From Methanosphaera sp. rholeuAM6 (lineage in GTDB: Archaea; Methanobacteriota; Methanobacteria; Methanobacteriales; Methanobacteriaceae), in assembly GCA_003266105.1 (NCBI GenBank), contig MVAA01000057.1:4169-10035 (forward strand): DNA of 5,867 bases. Direction: 5' to 3'. Both the position numbers and the translations under genes were made by a program. Of the stretch, positions 1 to 5,843 are shown piece by piece (within the stretch, counting starts at the first letter, position 1; each line of letters opens with the position of its first letter). Below the pieces are notes generated by a model, which saw nothing but the letters and a program-made list of their open reading frames with translations, was not told the DNA's origin and did no database searches.

Positions 1-7
1 TTTTTTT
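1..7 (+). terminator. T7 run, possible end of an upstream transcript
   Basis: The window opens with seven consecutive T, 30 bases before the first gene. Oligo-T tracts are sufficient for termination in many archaea, so this may end a transcript from outside the window. No hairpin is visible and the sequence to the left is missing, so it could equally be ordinary AT-rich spacer. Confidence 0.2.
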
Positions 8-37
8 AATAAATGTCATTAAAGGATACCTGTTATT

Positions 38-907
38 ATGAAAATAGAAAAAACATCATTTAACAATTACGTTGAAAAAAATGTTTTTGATACTATTGGA
101 AATTATAAATTAATTAAGCCAAAAGAGAAAATTATGATTGGCGTTTCCGGTGGTAAAGACAGTATTCTGACATTACATATGCTTCATAATTATCGATTGA
201 AAAATGACATTGAATTTGACATTGAAGCGGTTTGCATAGATGAAGGAATAAAAGGGTATAGAGAAAAGGGAATTGAAACCGCCAAAGACAATTGCAAAAA
301 ATTAAAAATACCCCTTACTGTTTATTCGTTCAAAAATGAATGGAATTATGATTTAGATGACATATATGATGTTTATAAAAGTACATGCATGCCCTGTGGA
401 GTTTATAGAAGATATCTGTTAAACAAAATTTCAAATTCTCATGATTGTGACAAAATAGCGACCGGACATAACATGGATGATGAAATACAATCATTTCTGA
501 TGACTTTTGCCAGAAACGATCAGAACAAATTTCCAAAGTTTTCACCAATTCTTGAAAAAATTCATGAAAATATGGTTCCACGGATTAAACCGTTGTGGAA
601 ATTACCCGAAAAGGATGTTGGAATTTGGTGTGTGATTAATGATATCCCCATCCACAATGAAGAATGTCCTTACTCCGTAACATCCCTCAGAAGCGATGTT
701 AAATTAATGTTAAATAAGATTGAAGAAAAAAAGAAAAAAACTAAAGAAAACATCTTTAAATCATTTGAAAAAACATTTCAGATAAAACAAGAAAATGTTA
801 ATTTAAGTTCATGTGAGTACTGTGGACAACCAACAGCCAAAAGTCCATGTAAAGCATGTGAAATTACAGAAGAAATAAATAATATCATAACTGGTCGGCA
901 GTTCTAA
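38..907 (+). CDS. NcsA/TtuA/Ncs6-family tRNA 2-thiolation ATP pyrophosphatase, lacking the N-terminal zinc finger
   Basis: This is a cytoplasmic PP-loop enzyme of the TtuA/Ncs6 family, which adenylates a tRNA uridine and replaces its 2-oxygen with sulfur using a [4Fe-4S] cluster. The PP-loop SGGKDS lies at residues 37-42. The predicted cluster ligands are C117 and C120 (TCMPCG) plus C210 (ECPYS). The family motif ATGHNMDDE is at 141-149. A C-terminal zinc finger uses C259/C262 and C271/C274. Relatives normally begin with a CxxC...CxxC zinc finger of about 25-30 residues. Here the protein starts at the helix just after it, and an in-frame TAA at 20-22 rules out a longer form. AAAGGA at 21-26 lies 11 bases before the ATG and is an acceptable ribosome site. 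The 289-aa length is short for the family by about that finger. Whether the substrate is U34 (wobble, NcsA) or U54 (TtuA) cannot be told from sequence. Its 3' end overlaps the convergent zinc-ribbon gene by 23 bp. Confidence 0.88.
   Translation: MKIEKTSFNNYVEKNVFDTIGNYKLIKPKEKIMIGVSGGKDSILTLHMLHNYRLKNDIEFDIEAVCIDEGIKGYREKGIETAKDNCKKLKIPLTVYSFKNEWNYDLDDIYDVYKSTCMPCGVYRRYLLNKISNSHDCDKIATGHNMDDEIQSFLMTFARNDQNKFPKFSPILEKIHENMVPRIKPLWKLPEKDVGIWCVINDIPIHNEECPYSVTSLRSDVKLMLNKIEEKKKKTKENIFKSFEKTFQIKQENVNLSSCEYCGQPTAKSPCKACEITEEINNIITGRQF
726..740 (-). terminator. T-tract on the minus strand, possible terminator for the traB/zinc-ribbon transcript
   Basis: On the minus strand this reads T7-C-T7, about 145 bases past the stop of the zinc-ribbon gene. 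It lies inside the convergent thiolase gene, where the plus strand encodes a lysine-rich stretch (residues 230-234). Archaeal RNA polymerase terminates at such tracts, so it could end the minus-strand transcript. The run also has a simple coding explanation, so this is a weak call. Confidence 0.22.
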
Positions 908-1100
908 AAATAGAACCACCATATATTTCTTCCTGCATATCCTGCACGGCTTGGGTAGCGGCATCTGCAGAATCTGCAATTTTTAATATTCTCCTTTTTC
1001 TGACATTCAACGTTTTTCCACATGTACACCTTTTTGTTTTGGTATCCTCTTTTGAATATAATACTCTTCCACAGTCACACCTATATATTAAATAAGACAT
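885..1100 (-). CDS. DUF1922-like archaeal zinc-ribbon protein (71 aa)
   Basis: This is a small protein of unknown function that matches the DUF1922 family, typified by the 71-residue MTH1184 protein of Methanothermobacter (this recognition is from memory of the family). Two CxCG knuckles are visible, C8/C10 and C25/C27, which would bind one zinc in a rubredoxin-like fold. A basic stretch, RKRRILK at 34-40, follows, then an alanine-rich helix (about 41-60). It starts 14 bases after the stop of traB and is very probably co-transcribed with it. On the minus strand CTGGTGG just before the ATG is a Shine-Dalgarno match. The last 23 bp overlap the end of the convergent thiolase gene. Zinc ribbons of this type may bind RNA, DNA or protein; nothing here decides between them. 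Confidence 0.85.
   Translation of the reverse strand: MSYLIYRCDCGRVLYSKEDTKTKRCTCGKTLNVRKRRILKIADSADAATQAVQDMQEEIYGGSIFRTADQL
901..916 (+). other. Inverted repeat across the thiolase stop codon
   Basis: GTTCTA at 901-906 pairs exactly with TAGAAC at 911-916 around an AAAA loop. The TAA stop (905-907) lies in the stem and loop. No long T run follows on the plus strand at once, though T5 tracts occur at 980-984, 995-999 and 1013-1017. The repeat lies within the overlap zone of the convergent genes, so it would form in both transcripts. A 6-bp stem is weak and could be chance. Confidence 0.35.
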
Positions 1101-1114
1101 TTAAACCACCAGAT

Positions 1115-2449
1115 TCAAATTCCAAATATTGTATGAAGATATGGCAGGAACACATTGTTGATTGTTACGATAACTCCGATAGTACAACCAAGATTTGTTC
1201 CAAGCACTACTAAAATCACTCTAAAAAGTTTGTTATGCCATAAATCACTTAATGATTCAAAACTTCCCAATTCATTCAAGTCATCAAAGCCCACTTTTCT
1301 CAGTTTACCTTCAACCAATCCGGAAAACCATCCTGCTGCAAGTAATGGATGAATTACGGTTATTGGCGCAACCAGAAATGCAACTATTGCCGATTGTATT
1401 TTAGAACCTGATAAAATAGATCCTAAAAATGCTCCCGTACCTGCAAACAGCACATAATTCAATAATCCCCCCTCTATATTAATGCCCTGAAAAAATGCCA
1501 CAATGAATATAATGATGAATAATATTGGTATCATGTACAATATTATCTTTGTAATTGAAAAACGTGACTCTTTAACATAACTGAGAGATTCCCTTGAAGG
1601 TATTGTTTCAGGTTCATCCAGAAATTTTTGTATTCCCTGCTTATGTCCTGCTCCAACTACTGCAACAACATTATTTTCTTCCAAACTTTTAAGGTGGTAT
1701 GCCATGTAAGCATCCCTTTCATGCACTAATGAATTATATCCTCCGGGAGATGTTTCTTTAAAGAAGTTCATAACTTCCTGTATCGTATCTTCCTGTTTCA
1801 ATTGTTCAATATCCTCTTCCATTAATTCTTCATCGTCTCCAGAAAAATAGGACACTGTAAATTCCCATAGGAATGTTATTTTTTCCTTTAAACTCATACC
1901 CTGAATGGTACGTTTCAACGTTATTTGTATGTTCCTATCTATTAATGCAACGTCGGCATTTACTTCCTGAGCTATTTTTGCTGCTTCCAACATTTCAGAA
2001 CCAGGCTTAACACCAACATCTTCACCCATTCTTTTTTGAGCATTTGATAAAAATGCAGTTACTAAAGTTACTATCATATTGGATGATTTTAACATGGATT
2101 TTAAATCCAGTTTATCTTCATGAACTATTCCATTACTTTCATCAATTAATCGTTGATATCTTGGAAGATCCAATTCAATTGCAACAATTTCAGGTCTTTT
2201 TTCATGAATCGTTTGCCTTACCGTTTCTATACTTTTTTCGGATATGTGTGCTGTTCCCACTATTTCTAATGACGGTTCATGTATCGGTTCAATAATTTCA
2301 TTTTCTAAAGTCATGTCTGAAAGCGTTTCATCATCAGTATCCTGTGTTGGTTCTATTGTTTGATTAATATCATCTGTATAAGGATAAAGTCTAAGTATTG
2401 GTGGCTTATGAAATTGTTTTTCAAATGTTTCTGAATCATCACTTGTCAT
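1115..2449 (-). CDS. TraB-family (TIKI/PrgY superfamily) integral membrane protein
   Basis: This is a membrane-anchored member of the TraB/PrgY family, distantly related to TIKI and EreA-like enzymes with paired GxxH motifs; the activity of archaeal members is unknown. Visible marks are GTAHIS at 65-70, AIELDLPRY at 90-98, HERDAYMA at 243-250 and VVGAGHKQG at 264-272. The two GxxH motifs (65-68 and 266-269) and E92 are candidate metal or catalytic residues. The soluble domain spans about 60-290. Hydrophobic segments follow at about 301-320, 328-347, 351-376 and 408-431, so the protein probably has four membrane helices with the soluble domain at the N side. Residues 1-58 form a Thr/Asp/Glu-rich extension before the conserved core. 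The start is supported by AAGTGAT on the minus strand, three bases before the ATG. The gene is the first of a pair with the zinc ribbon and is divergent from the mmp7 pair. Calling it a pheromone-shutdown protein, as automated annotation often does, is unwarranted in a methanogen. Confidence 0.9.
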   Translation of the reverse strand: MTSDDSETFEKQFHKPPILRLYPYTDDINQTIEPTQDTDDETLSDMTLENEIIEPIHEPSLEIVGTAHISEKSIETVRQTIHEKRPEIVAIELDLPRYQRLIDESNGIVHEDKLDLKSMLKSSNMIVTLVTAFLSNAQKRMGEDVGVKPGSEMLEAAKIAQEVNADVALIDRNIQITLKRTIQGMSLKEKITFLWEFTVSYFSGDDEELMEEDIEQLKQEDTIQEVMNFFKETSPGGYNSLVHERDAYMAYHLKSLEENNVVAVVGAGHKQGIQKFLDEPETIPSRESLSYVKESRFSITKIILYMIPILFIIIFIVAFFQGINIEGGLLNYVLFAGTGAFLGSILSGSKIQSAIVAFLVAPITVIHPLLAAGWFSGLVEGKLRKVGFDDLNELGSFESLSDLWHNKLFRVILVVLGTNLGCTIGVIVTINNVFLPYLHTIFGI

Positions 2450-2604
2450 TTTATCACTTAGTATTATATTTTTTATCTTTTCTATTTAGCATTATGTTAA
2501 AAAACCTATTTATTATATTATATCAGTCACTATTATTTAAAATATTCATTTTGTTATAATAAAAAACAATTATTTAAATGCACATATACTATTATTAAGG
2601 GGAT
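2450..2604. promoter_or_regulatory. Divergent AT-rich promoter region between traB and the mmp7 pair
   Basis: These 155 bases separate two divergent genes and must hold both promoters. The 10-mer ATTATTTAAA occurs twice on the plus strand, at 2532-2541 and 2569-2578. Either may be the TATA element of the mmp7 pair: the first would give a leader of about 40 bases, the second almost none. For traB, a minus-strand TATAATATAATAAATA-like stretch near 2509-2524 is a candidate. No hairpin of note is seen. The sequence is so AT-rich that individual TATA boxes cannot be assigned safely. Confidence 0.45.
2597..2602 (+). promoter_or_regulatory. Shine-Dalgarno AAGGGG that favours the second of two adjacent ATG codons
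   Basis: AAGGGG is followed by ATG at 2605 and again at 2608. Spacing is 2 bases to the first ATG and 5 to the second. The second is more usual, so translation probably begins at 2608, giving MKIITTP as the N-terminus rather than MMKIITTP. Confidence 0.5.
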
Positions 2605-2607
2605 ATG

Positions 2608-3132
2608 ATGAAAATTATTACAACACCCATGTGCGAAGATGTTTTGAAAATAGCCGGATTAGACAATTACACTGTTGTAAAACCTTCCGAGATTAAAAAC
2701 GCTGATGTAGCCATTCTATTATCCGAAACCCAGTCCGATATTCCTAAAATATCAGTAAAATTAAATACATTTACTCAAGTTTATGAAAGTGTTTTAAAAA
2801 TTCAGAAAGAGTTTGACACAACTATTAATCAAAGTCAAGTAGATGTAATTAAAAACTATATTGACATAAATAATGAAAAAAAAGATAATAGAAAAAATAC
2901 TAAAGTAAAAGTATATAGTAATTTTTTAAGGGACACCCTAATTGACATGGGTTTTACGATAGATGATGCAGATTATGAATGTATTGTTGTTCCCGATTAC
3001 TGGAATAATGATATTGATGAGGATAAGAAGGTTATTACTGTCCCATCACATAAGAATGTTTCAAGAAGTATTATTGAAAGAGTTAAAGAAAGATATGATT
3101 TACTGGAGAGAGAAATATGTACGAAACAATGA
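2608..3132 (+). CDS. Unrecognised methanogen protein (174 aa) translationally linked to mmp7
   Basis: I do not recognise this family with confidence. The N-terminal half (about 1-70) looks like a small alpha/beta domain: strand KIITT, C9, strand TVVK, then ADVAILLSET at 33-42, as in Rossmann-like proteins. A charged low-complexity linker rich in Lys and Asn follows at about 87-99. A second alpha/beta unit (about 100-150) contains KVYSNFLRDTL, then ADYECIVVPDYW with C125. The end (about 150-174) is a charged helix. No signal peptide or membrane segment is seen, so it is likely cytoplasmic. Its last 16 bp overlap the start of mmp7, and the mmp7 ribosome site lies inside it, which implies co-translation. 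Mmp17, another MCR-activation protein, has a similar length, but what I remember of Mmp17 does not match. A DUF-type methanogen family (perhaps DUF2112) is possible; I cannot confirm it. Numbering is from the ATG at 2608; an alternative start at 2605 adds one Met. Confidence 0.82.
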   Translation: MKIITTPMCEDVLKIAGLDNYTVVKPSEIKNADVAILLSETQSDIPKISVKLNTFTQVYESVLKIQKEFDTTINQSQVDVIKNYIDINNEKKDNRKNTKVKVYSNFLRDTLIDMGFTIDDADYECIVVPDYWNNDIDEDKKVITVPSHKNVSRSIIERVKERYDLLEREICTKQ

Positions 3133-4025
3133 CATATACTGGTGGAATTCATAAAAACTATGAAATTGAAGAATTAATTGAAGATTTAGGTGGATTTATC
3201 CTGCAACGAAATGAATCCCAACTGGATATTACCCTAACCCTTGCCATACCATCAGAAGACATTAGTAAAGTAGAGGCTAAGGCAAAAGAATTATTAGGCG
3301 ATGTTGAATTATCACCACTTGCCAGTACGGAGATTGCTGTTGTTTCACCAACACTTGCAAGACAACATTTACCCCACGCCGCGTGTGATATTGCCGAATA
3401 TCTTAGAAGATATGGTACAAAAACAAATATGATTGGATTGGCAAGAGGAGCGGGCAAAGGTATTTCACAAATCAGTAAATCCGAAAAGGATTTGATTGAA
3501 GAACATGACCTTGCCGTTTTTTCGTTGGGTAGTTTTGAAGACTGCATTCGTAAAAAAACACACTTGTTTGAAGACATTTCCATCCCTGTTATTGTTGTTG
3601 GCAGTCCGGAATTGGATGCTGAAGAAATAAACGCTAACGCCTATGTTTCAGGTTTTGGCAGAATTCCTAGAAGATTAAAACGTGGAGAAAATATTAGGGC
3701 CTTAAGAGAATTAGCCAGCATAGCTGAAGATATCATTGCCAAACAGAAAGAAGATCTTAATGATGATCCGTTAATCATCTCTCCGATTATTGCAAAAATA
3801 GCCATTGAACGAAGCGTTGATGAAATAAAACACGTGAACTCACCTATGGCATTGGTTAGTCAATTGGATGGTGTTCGTGTTAAATTGCCTTATGACAAAT
3901 ATCATGAGGAAATAGCCGAGGTCAATGTAGAAGGTTATCGGCTAGGTGATATTGCCGAAATCAAAAAGTCGAAAATGTATGATCATATACTGGTAAAAAT
4001 CCTCCCTGAAACTTCCCTATATTAA
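3117..4025 (+). CDS. mmp7: Methanogenesis marker protein 7 (MCR activation complex component)
   Basis: This 302-aa protein matches the methanogenesis marker 7 family, found only in methane-forming archaea and related to McrC. In Methanothermobacter, Mmp7 co-purifies with McrC, Mmp3 and Mmp17 in the component that, with the ATPase A2 (AtwA), reductively activates the nickel cofactor F430 of methyl-coenzyme M reductase. Visible marks are the N-terminus MYETMTYTGG, EDLGGFILQ at 22-30, HLPHAACDIAEYLRRYG at 84-100, NMIGLARGAGKGIS at 104-117, SLGSFEDC at 136-143 and GFGRIPRRL at 179-187. C90 and C143 are the only cysteines, both in well-marked segments, and are candidate ligands or contacts for a metallocluster. 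The length equals the family norm. The ATG at 3117 has GGAGAG at 3105-3110 and overlaps the upstream gene by 16 bp in another frame, typical of translational coupling. The name rests on recognition of the sequence, not on a search. Confidence 0.88.
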   Translation: MYETMTYTGGIHKNYEIEELIEDLGGFILQRNESQLDITLTLAIPSEDISKVEAKAKELLGDVELSPLASTEIAVVSPTLARQHLPHAACDIAEYLRRYGTKTNMIGLARGAGKGISQISKSEKDLIEEHDLAVFSLGSFEDCIRKKTHLFEDISIPVIVVGSPELDAEEINANAYVSGFGRIPRRLKRGENIRALRELASIAEDIIAKQKEDLNDDPLIISPIIAKIAIERSVDEIKHVNSPMALVSQLDGVRVKLPYDKYHEEIAEVNVEGYRLGDIAEIKKSKMYDHILVKILPETSLY

Positions 4026-4040
4026 ATAATCACCCAAACC

Positions 4041-4055
4041 TTTTCTTTCTCTTTT
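4041..4055 (+). terminator. T-rich tract after mmp7
   Basis: Starting 15 bases past the mmp7 stop, 12 of 15 bases are T, broken by single C residues (TTTT-C-TTT-CTC-TTTT). There is no convincing hairpin before it. This is the form of a simple archaeal U-tract terminator and suggests that the downstream Fe-S carrier gene has its own promoter. The rest of the 143-base spacer (4026-4168) is plain AT-rich sequence. Confidence 0.45.
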
Positions 4056-4105
4056 AAATTTAAACAAAAAATTTTATCATAAATAAATAATAAATAATTA
4101 ACTAG

Positions 4106-4113
4106 TATAAAAT
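4106..4113 (+). promoter_or_regulatory. Candidate TATA box for the Mrp/NBP35 gene
   Basis: TATAAAAT lies 56 bases before the start codon; initiation about 25 bases downstream would give a leader of roughly 30-35 bases carrying the AAGGAG site at 4155-4160. The flanks are AT-rich, with another TATA-like stretch at 4124-4134, so the assignment is tentative. Confidence 0.28.
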
Positions 4114-4168
4114 AAACAATATAATTTTTAAAATAATTATTATATTTGAAAATTAAGGAGTAAAAATA

Positions 4169-5029
4169 ATGGCACATGGACATGGTGCGGATTTATCTGA
4201 TGAAGATAGAAAAGCAATGATGGAACAGAGCATAAATATCACTCGTAATCTTGCTAATATTAAATATAAAGTAGCTGTTATGAGTGGTAAAGGTGGAGTT
4301 GGAAAATCAACTGTAGCTGTTAATTTAGCTCAGGCATTTAATGCAATGGGTTATAAGACCGCTATATATGACGTGGATATTCACGGACCTAACGTTCCTA
4401 AGATGTTGGGTATTGAAGGTGAATCCATAGGCGTTAAAGGAAACAAACTAGTTCCTGTGGAAACTGATGATGGTATGTTGGTTGCATCAATGGCATTTTT
4501 AATTGAAAGCAACGGATCACCAATTATCTGGAGAGGTCCACAAAAAACCGGAGCCATAAAACAACTAATTTCCGATGTTGCATGGGGAAATGTTGATGTA
4601 ATGATTTTTGATAACCCTCCTGGAACTGGAGATGAACCTTTAACAGTTCTTCAAATGATTCCTAATTTGGACGCTGCAATTATGGTTACAACACCAAGTT
4701 CTGTTTCTGAAGAGGATGTTGTTAAATGTGTAGGTATGACAAGGATGTTAAATATCGATAGGATTGGTTTAGTTGAAAATATGTCCTATTTTGAATGTCC
4801 GAATTGTGATGAAAAAATTAACCTCTTCGGAGACAGTAAGGGGCAGGATTTTGCTAAAGCAATGGATGTTGATTATCTGGGTGATTTACCATTTAGAACA
4901 CAAGTTTCTGAGTCTGCTGACAAATATGAAGTTCCTATTGTTAAAGCCAAACCAGATTCAAAGGCAGCACAAGAGTTTATGAAAATTGCTAAAGAAATAG
5001 AATCCAAGTATTTTACTAAAGATGAATAA
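4169..5029 (+). CDS. Mrp/NBP35-type iron-sulfur cluster carrier ATPase
   Basis: This is a cytoplasmic P-loop ATPase of the Mrp/NBP35/ApbC family, which binds a [4Fe-4S] cluster at a dimer interface and passes it to apo-proteins. The deviant Walker A motif SGKGGVGKST is at 39-48, the switch motif DVDIHGPNVP at 68-77, WRGPQKTGA at 121-129, DNPPGTGDEP at 148-157, TTPSSVS at 174-180 and ENMSYFECPNC at 203-213. C210 and C213 form the CxxC that holds the cluster. The eukaryotic NBP35 N-terminal cysteine motif is absent; instead there is a short His-containing leader, MAHGHG, which might bind metal. The residue between D148 and PP is Asn, where Leu, Met or Ala is common; all catalytic positions remain. 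The 286-aa length is normal for archaea. AAGGAG at 4155-4160, eight bases before the ATG, fixes the start. It stands alone between mmp7 and psmB, with spacers of 143 and 193 bases. Confidence 0.95.
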   Translation: MAHGHGADLSDEDRKAMMEQSINITRNLANIKYKVAVMSGKGGVGKSTVAVNLAQAFNAMGYKTAIYDVDIHGPNVPKMLGIEGESIGVKGNKLVPVETDDGMLVASMAFLIESNGSPIIWRGPQKTGAIKQLISDVAWGNVDVMIFDNPPGTGDEPLTVLQMIPNLDAAIMVTTPSSVSEEDVVKCVGMTRMLNIDRIGLVENMSYFECPNCDEKINLFGDSKGQDFAKAMDVDYLGDLPFRTQVSESADKYEVPIVKAKPDSKAAQEFMKIAKEIESKYFTKDE

Positions 5030-5053
5030 ATTTTTTATTCATCAACTTTTTTT
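5021..5053 (+). terminator. Hairpin plus T7 terminator overlapping the stop codon of the Fe-S carrier gene
   Basis: GATGAATAAA at 5021-5030 pairs without mismatch with TTTATTCATC at 5034-5043 around a TTT loop, and T7 follows at 5047-5053. The left arm consists of the last two codons (Asp, Glu) and the TAA stop. This has the shape of a bacterial intrinsic terminator, though the stem is AU-rich with only three G-C pairs. It separates mrp from psmB transcription. Confidence 0.7.
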
Positions 5054-5100
5054 AATAATTCTTATTTCAATATTTTTCTTCCTAAGATATTTTAATTACC

Positions 5101-5136
5101 AAAGGTTATATAATATAAGGTCAATATAATATAATT
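5101..5136 (+). promoter_or_regulatory. psmB promoter: BRE/TATA with a duplicated TATA motif
   Basis: ACCAAAGG followed by TTATATAA (5106-5113) is a good archaeal BRE-TATA arrangement; initiation would fall near 5135, leaving a leader of about 85-90 A-rich bases. The 11-mer ATATAATATAA occurs twice, at 5108-5118 and 5124-5134, a direct repeat with a 16-base period, so a second TATA could be used to start nearer 5155. The leader from 5137 to 5210 holds only A-rich sequence and a meaningless ATG-AAA-AAA-AAA-TAA at 5147-5161. Confidence 0.55.
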
Positions 5137-5222
5137 GTATAAAAAAATGAAAAAAAAATAAAAGAAATAAACCATTAAATTAATGAAATGACCAAATTAA
5201 AGAAAAATTAGAGGTAAAAAAG

Positions 5223-5843
5223 ATGAAACCAACAGAAAAAGATGTTAAAGGAACGACAACCGTAGGTTTTGTTTGTAAAGACGGAGTAGTAATGGCTACT
5301 GAAACAAGAGCAACAATGGGGAGCTTAGTAGCAAACAAAGGAGCAGATAAACTATTCCAATTAGATGAAAAAATTGGAGCTACAATCGCAGGAACAGTAA
5401 GTCATGCACAATCCTTAATGGACGTTATTAAAGCAGAAATTGCATTATACAAATTAAGAAATGAAAAAGACATGTCCTTAGATGCCGTTGCAGTACTTAC
5501 AAGTAATCTGTTAAAATCAGGTCCATATTATGTACAGACAATACTCGGAGGAGTAGACAAAGATGGTGCAAAAATATATTCATTAGATCCTAGTGGAAGT
5601 TACATGGAAGATAAATACACATCAACAGGTTCCGGTTCACCATACGCCTTTGGAGTACTTGAAGACAGATATTCCGAAGATTTGGATGTGGAAGAAGGTA
5701 AAAAAGTAGCCATTAAAGCAATTACCTCCGCAATGGAACGTGATGTTTACTCAGGAAACAGTTACCGATTATGTACAATAACCAACGAAGGTATGAAAAT
5801 ATACACACCCGAAGAAATTGATGGAATTAAAGCTAGTATGTAA
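5223..5843 (+). CDS. psmB: Archaeal 20S proteasome beta subunit
   Basis: This is the catalytic beta subunit of the 20S proteasome, which forms the two inner heptameric rings and degrades unfolded proteins fed by PAN-type ATPases. A propeptide of ten residues (MKPTEKDVKG) precedes TTTVGF; autocleavage after G10 exposes T11 as the N-terminal nucleophile (Thr1). E27, R29 and K43 correspond to Glu17, Arg19 and Lys33 of the mature enzyme. ERDVYSG at 172-178 supplies the conserved Asp (D174), and TGSGSP at 135-140 is the conserved serine loop. TIAGTVSHAQ at 54-63 is the usual post-strand motif. At 206 aa the length is typical and the protein looks fully active. GAGGT at 5211-5215 sits seven bases before the ATG. 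The alpha subunit is not in the window, as is common in archaea. The only visible control is the BRE/TATA region upstream. Confidence 0.97.
   Translation: MKPTEKDVKGTTTVGFVCKDGVVMATETRATMGSLVANKGADKLFQLDEKIGATIAGTVSHAQSLMDVIKAEIALYKLRNEKDMSLDAVAVLTSNLLKSGPYYVQTILGGVDKDGAKIYSLDPSGSYMEDKYTSTGSGSPYAFGVLEDRYSEDLDVEEGKKVAIKAITSAMERDVYSGNSYRLCTITNEGMKIYTPEEIDGIKASM

Noticed and set aside
13..63. Short reading frame from the ATG at 13 (16 codons) overlapping the thiolase start
   Set aside because: It has no ribosome site, no CxxC pattern and does not resemble the missing zinc finger, so it is probably chance.
2044..2295. An 83-codon plus-strand frame inside traB, hydrophobic and Phe-rich
   Set aside because: It is the complement of acidic, glutamate-rich coding sequence, which produces Phe/Leu-rich shadows; no promoter or ribosome site is seen.
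2551..2569. Small inverted repeat TTGTT...AACAA before the unknown gene
   Set aside because: It is only 5 bp in very AT-rich DNA and is expected by chance.
3158..3583. A 141-codon minus-strand open frame inside mmp7
   Set aside because: It lies opposite a well-recognised gene, has no ribosome site or domain, and its Ser/Leu-rich composition is typical of an antisense shadow.
4608..4635. Asn in the DxPPG motif of the Fe-S carrier as a sign of an inactive protein
   Set aside because: The variable position between Asp and Pro-Pro tolerates several residues, and the Walker A lysines, aspartates and CxxC are all present.
5147..5161. ATG-AAA-AAA-AAA-TAA mini-ORF in the psmB leader
   Set aside because: It arises from an A-rich tract and lacks a ribosome site; there is no reason to call it a regulatory leader peptide.
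5283..5315. Glu instead of Asp at mature position 17 of the proteasome beta subunit as an active-site change
   Set aside because: Glu17 is normal in archaeal beta subunits, including Thermoplasma, so this is not unusual.
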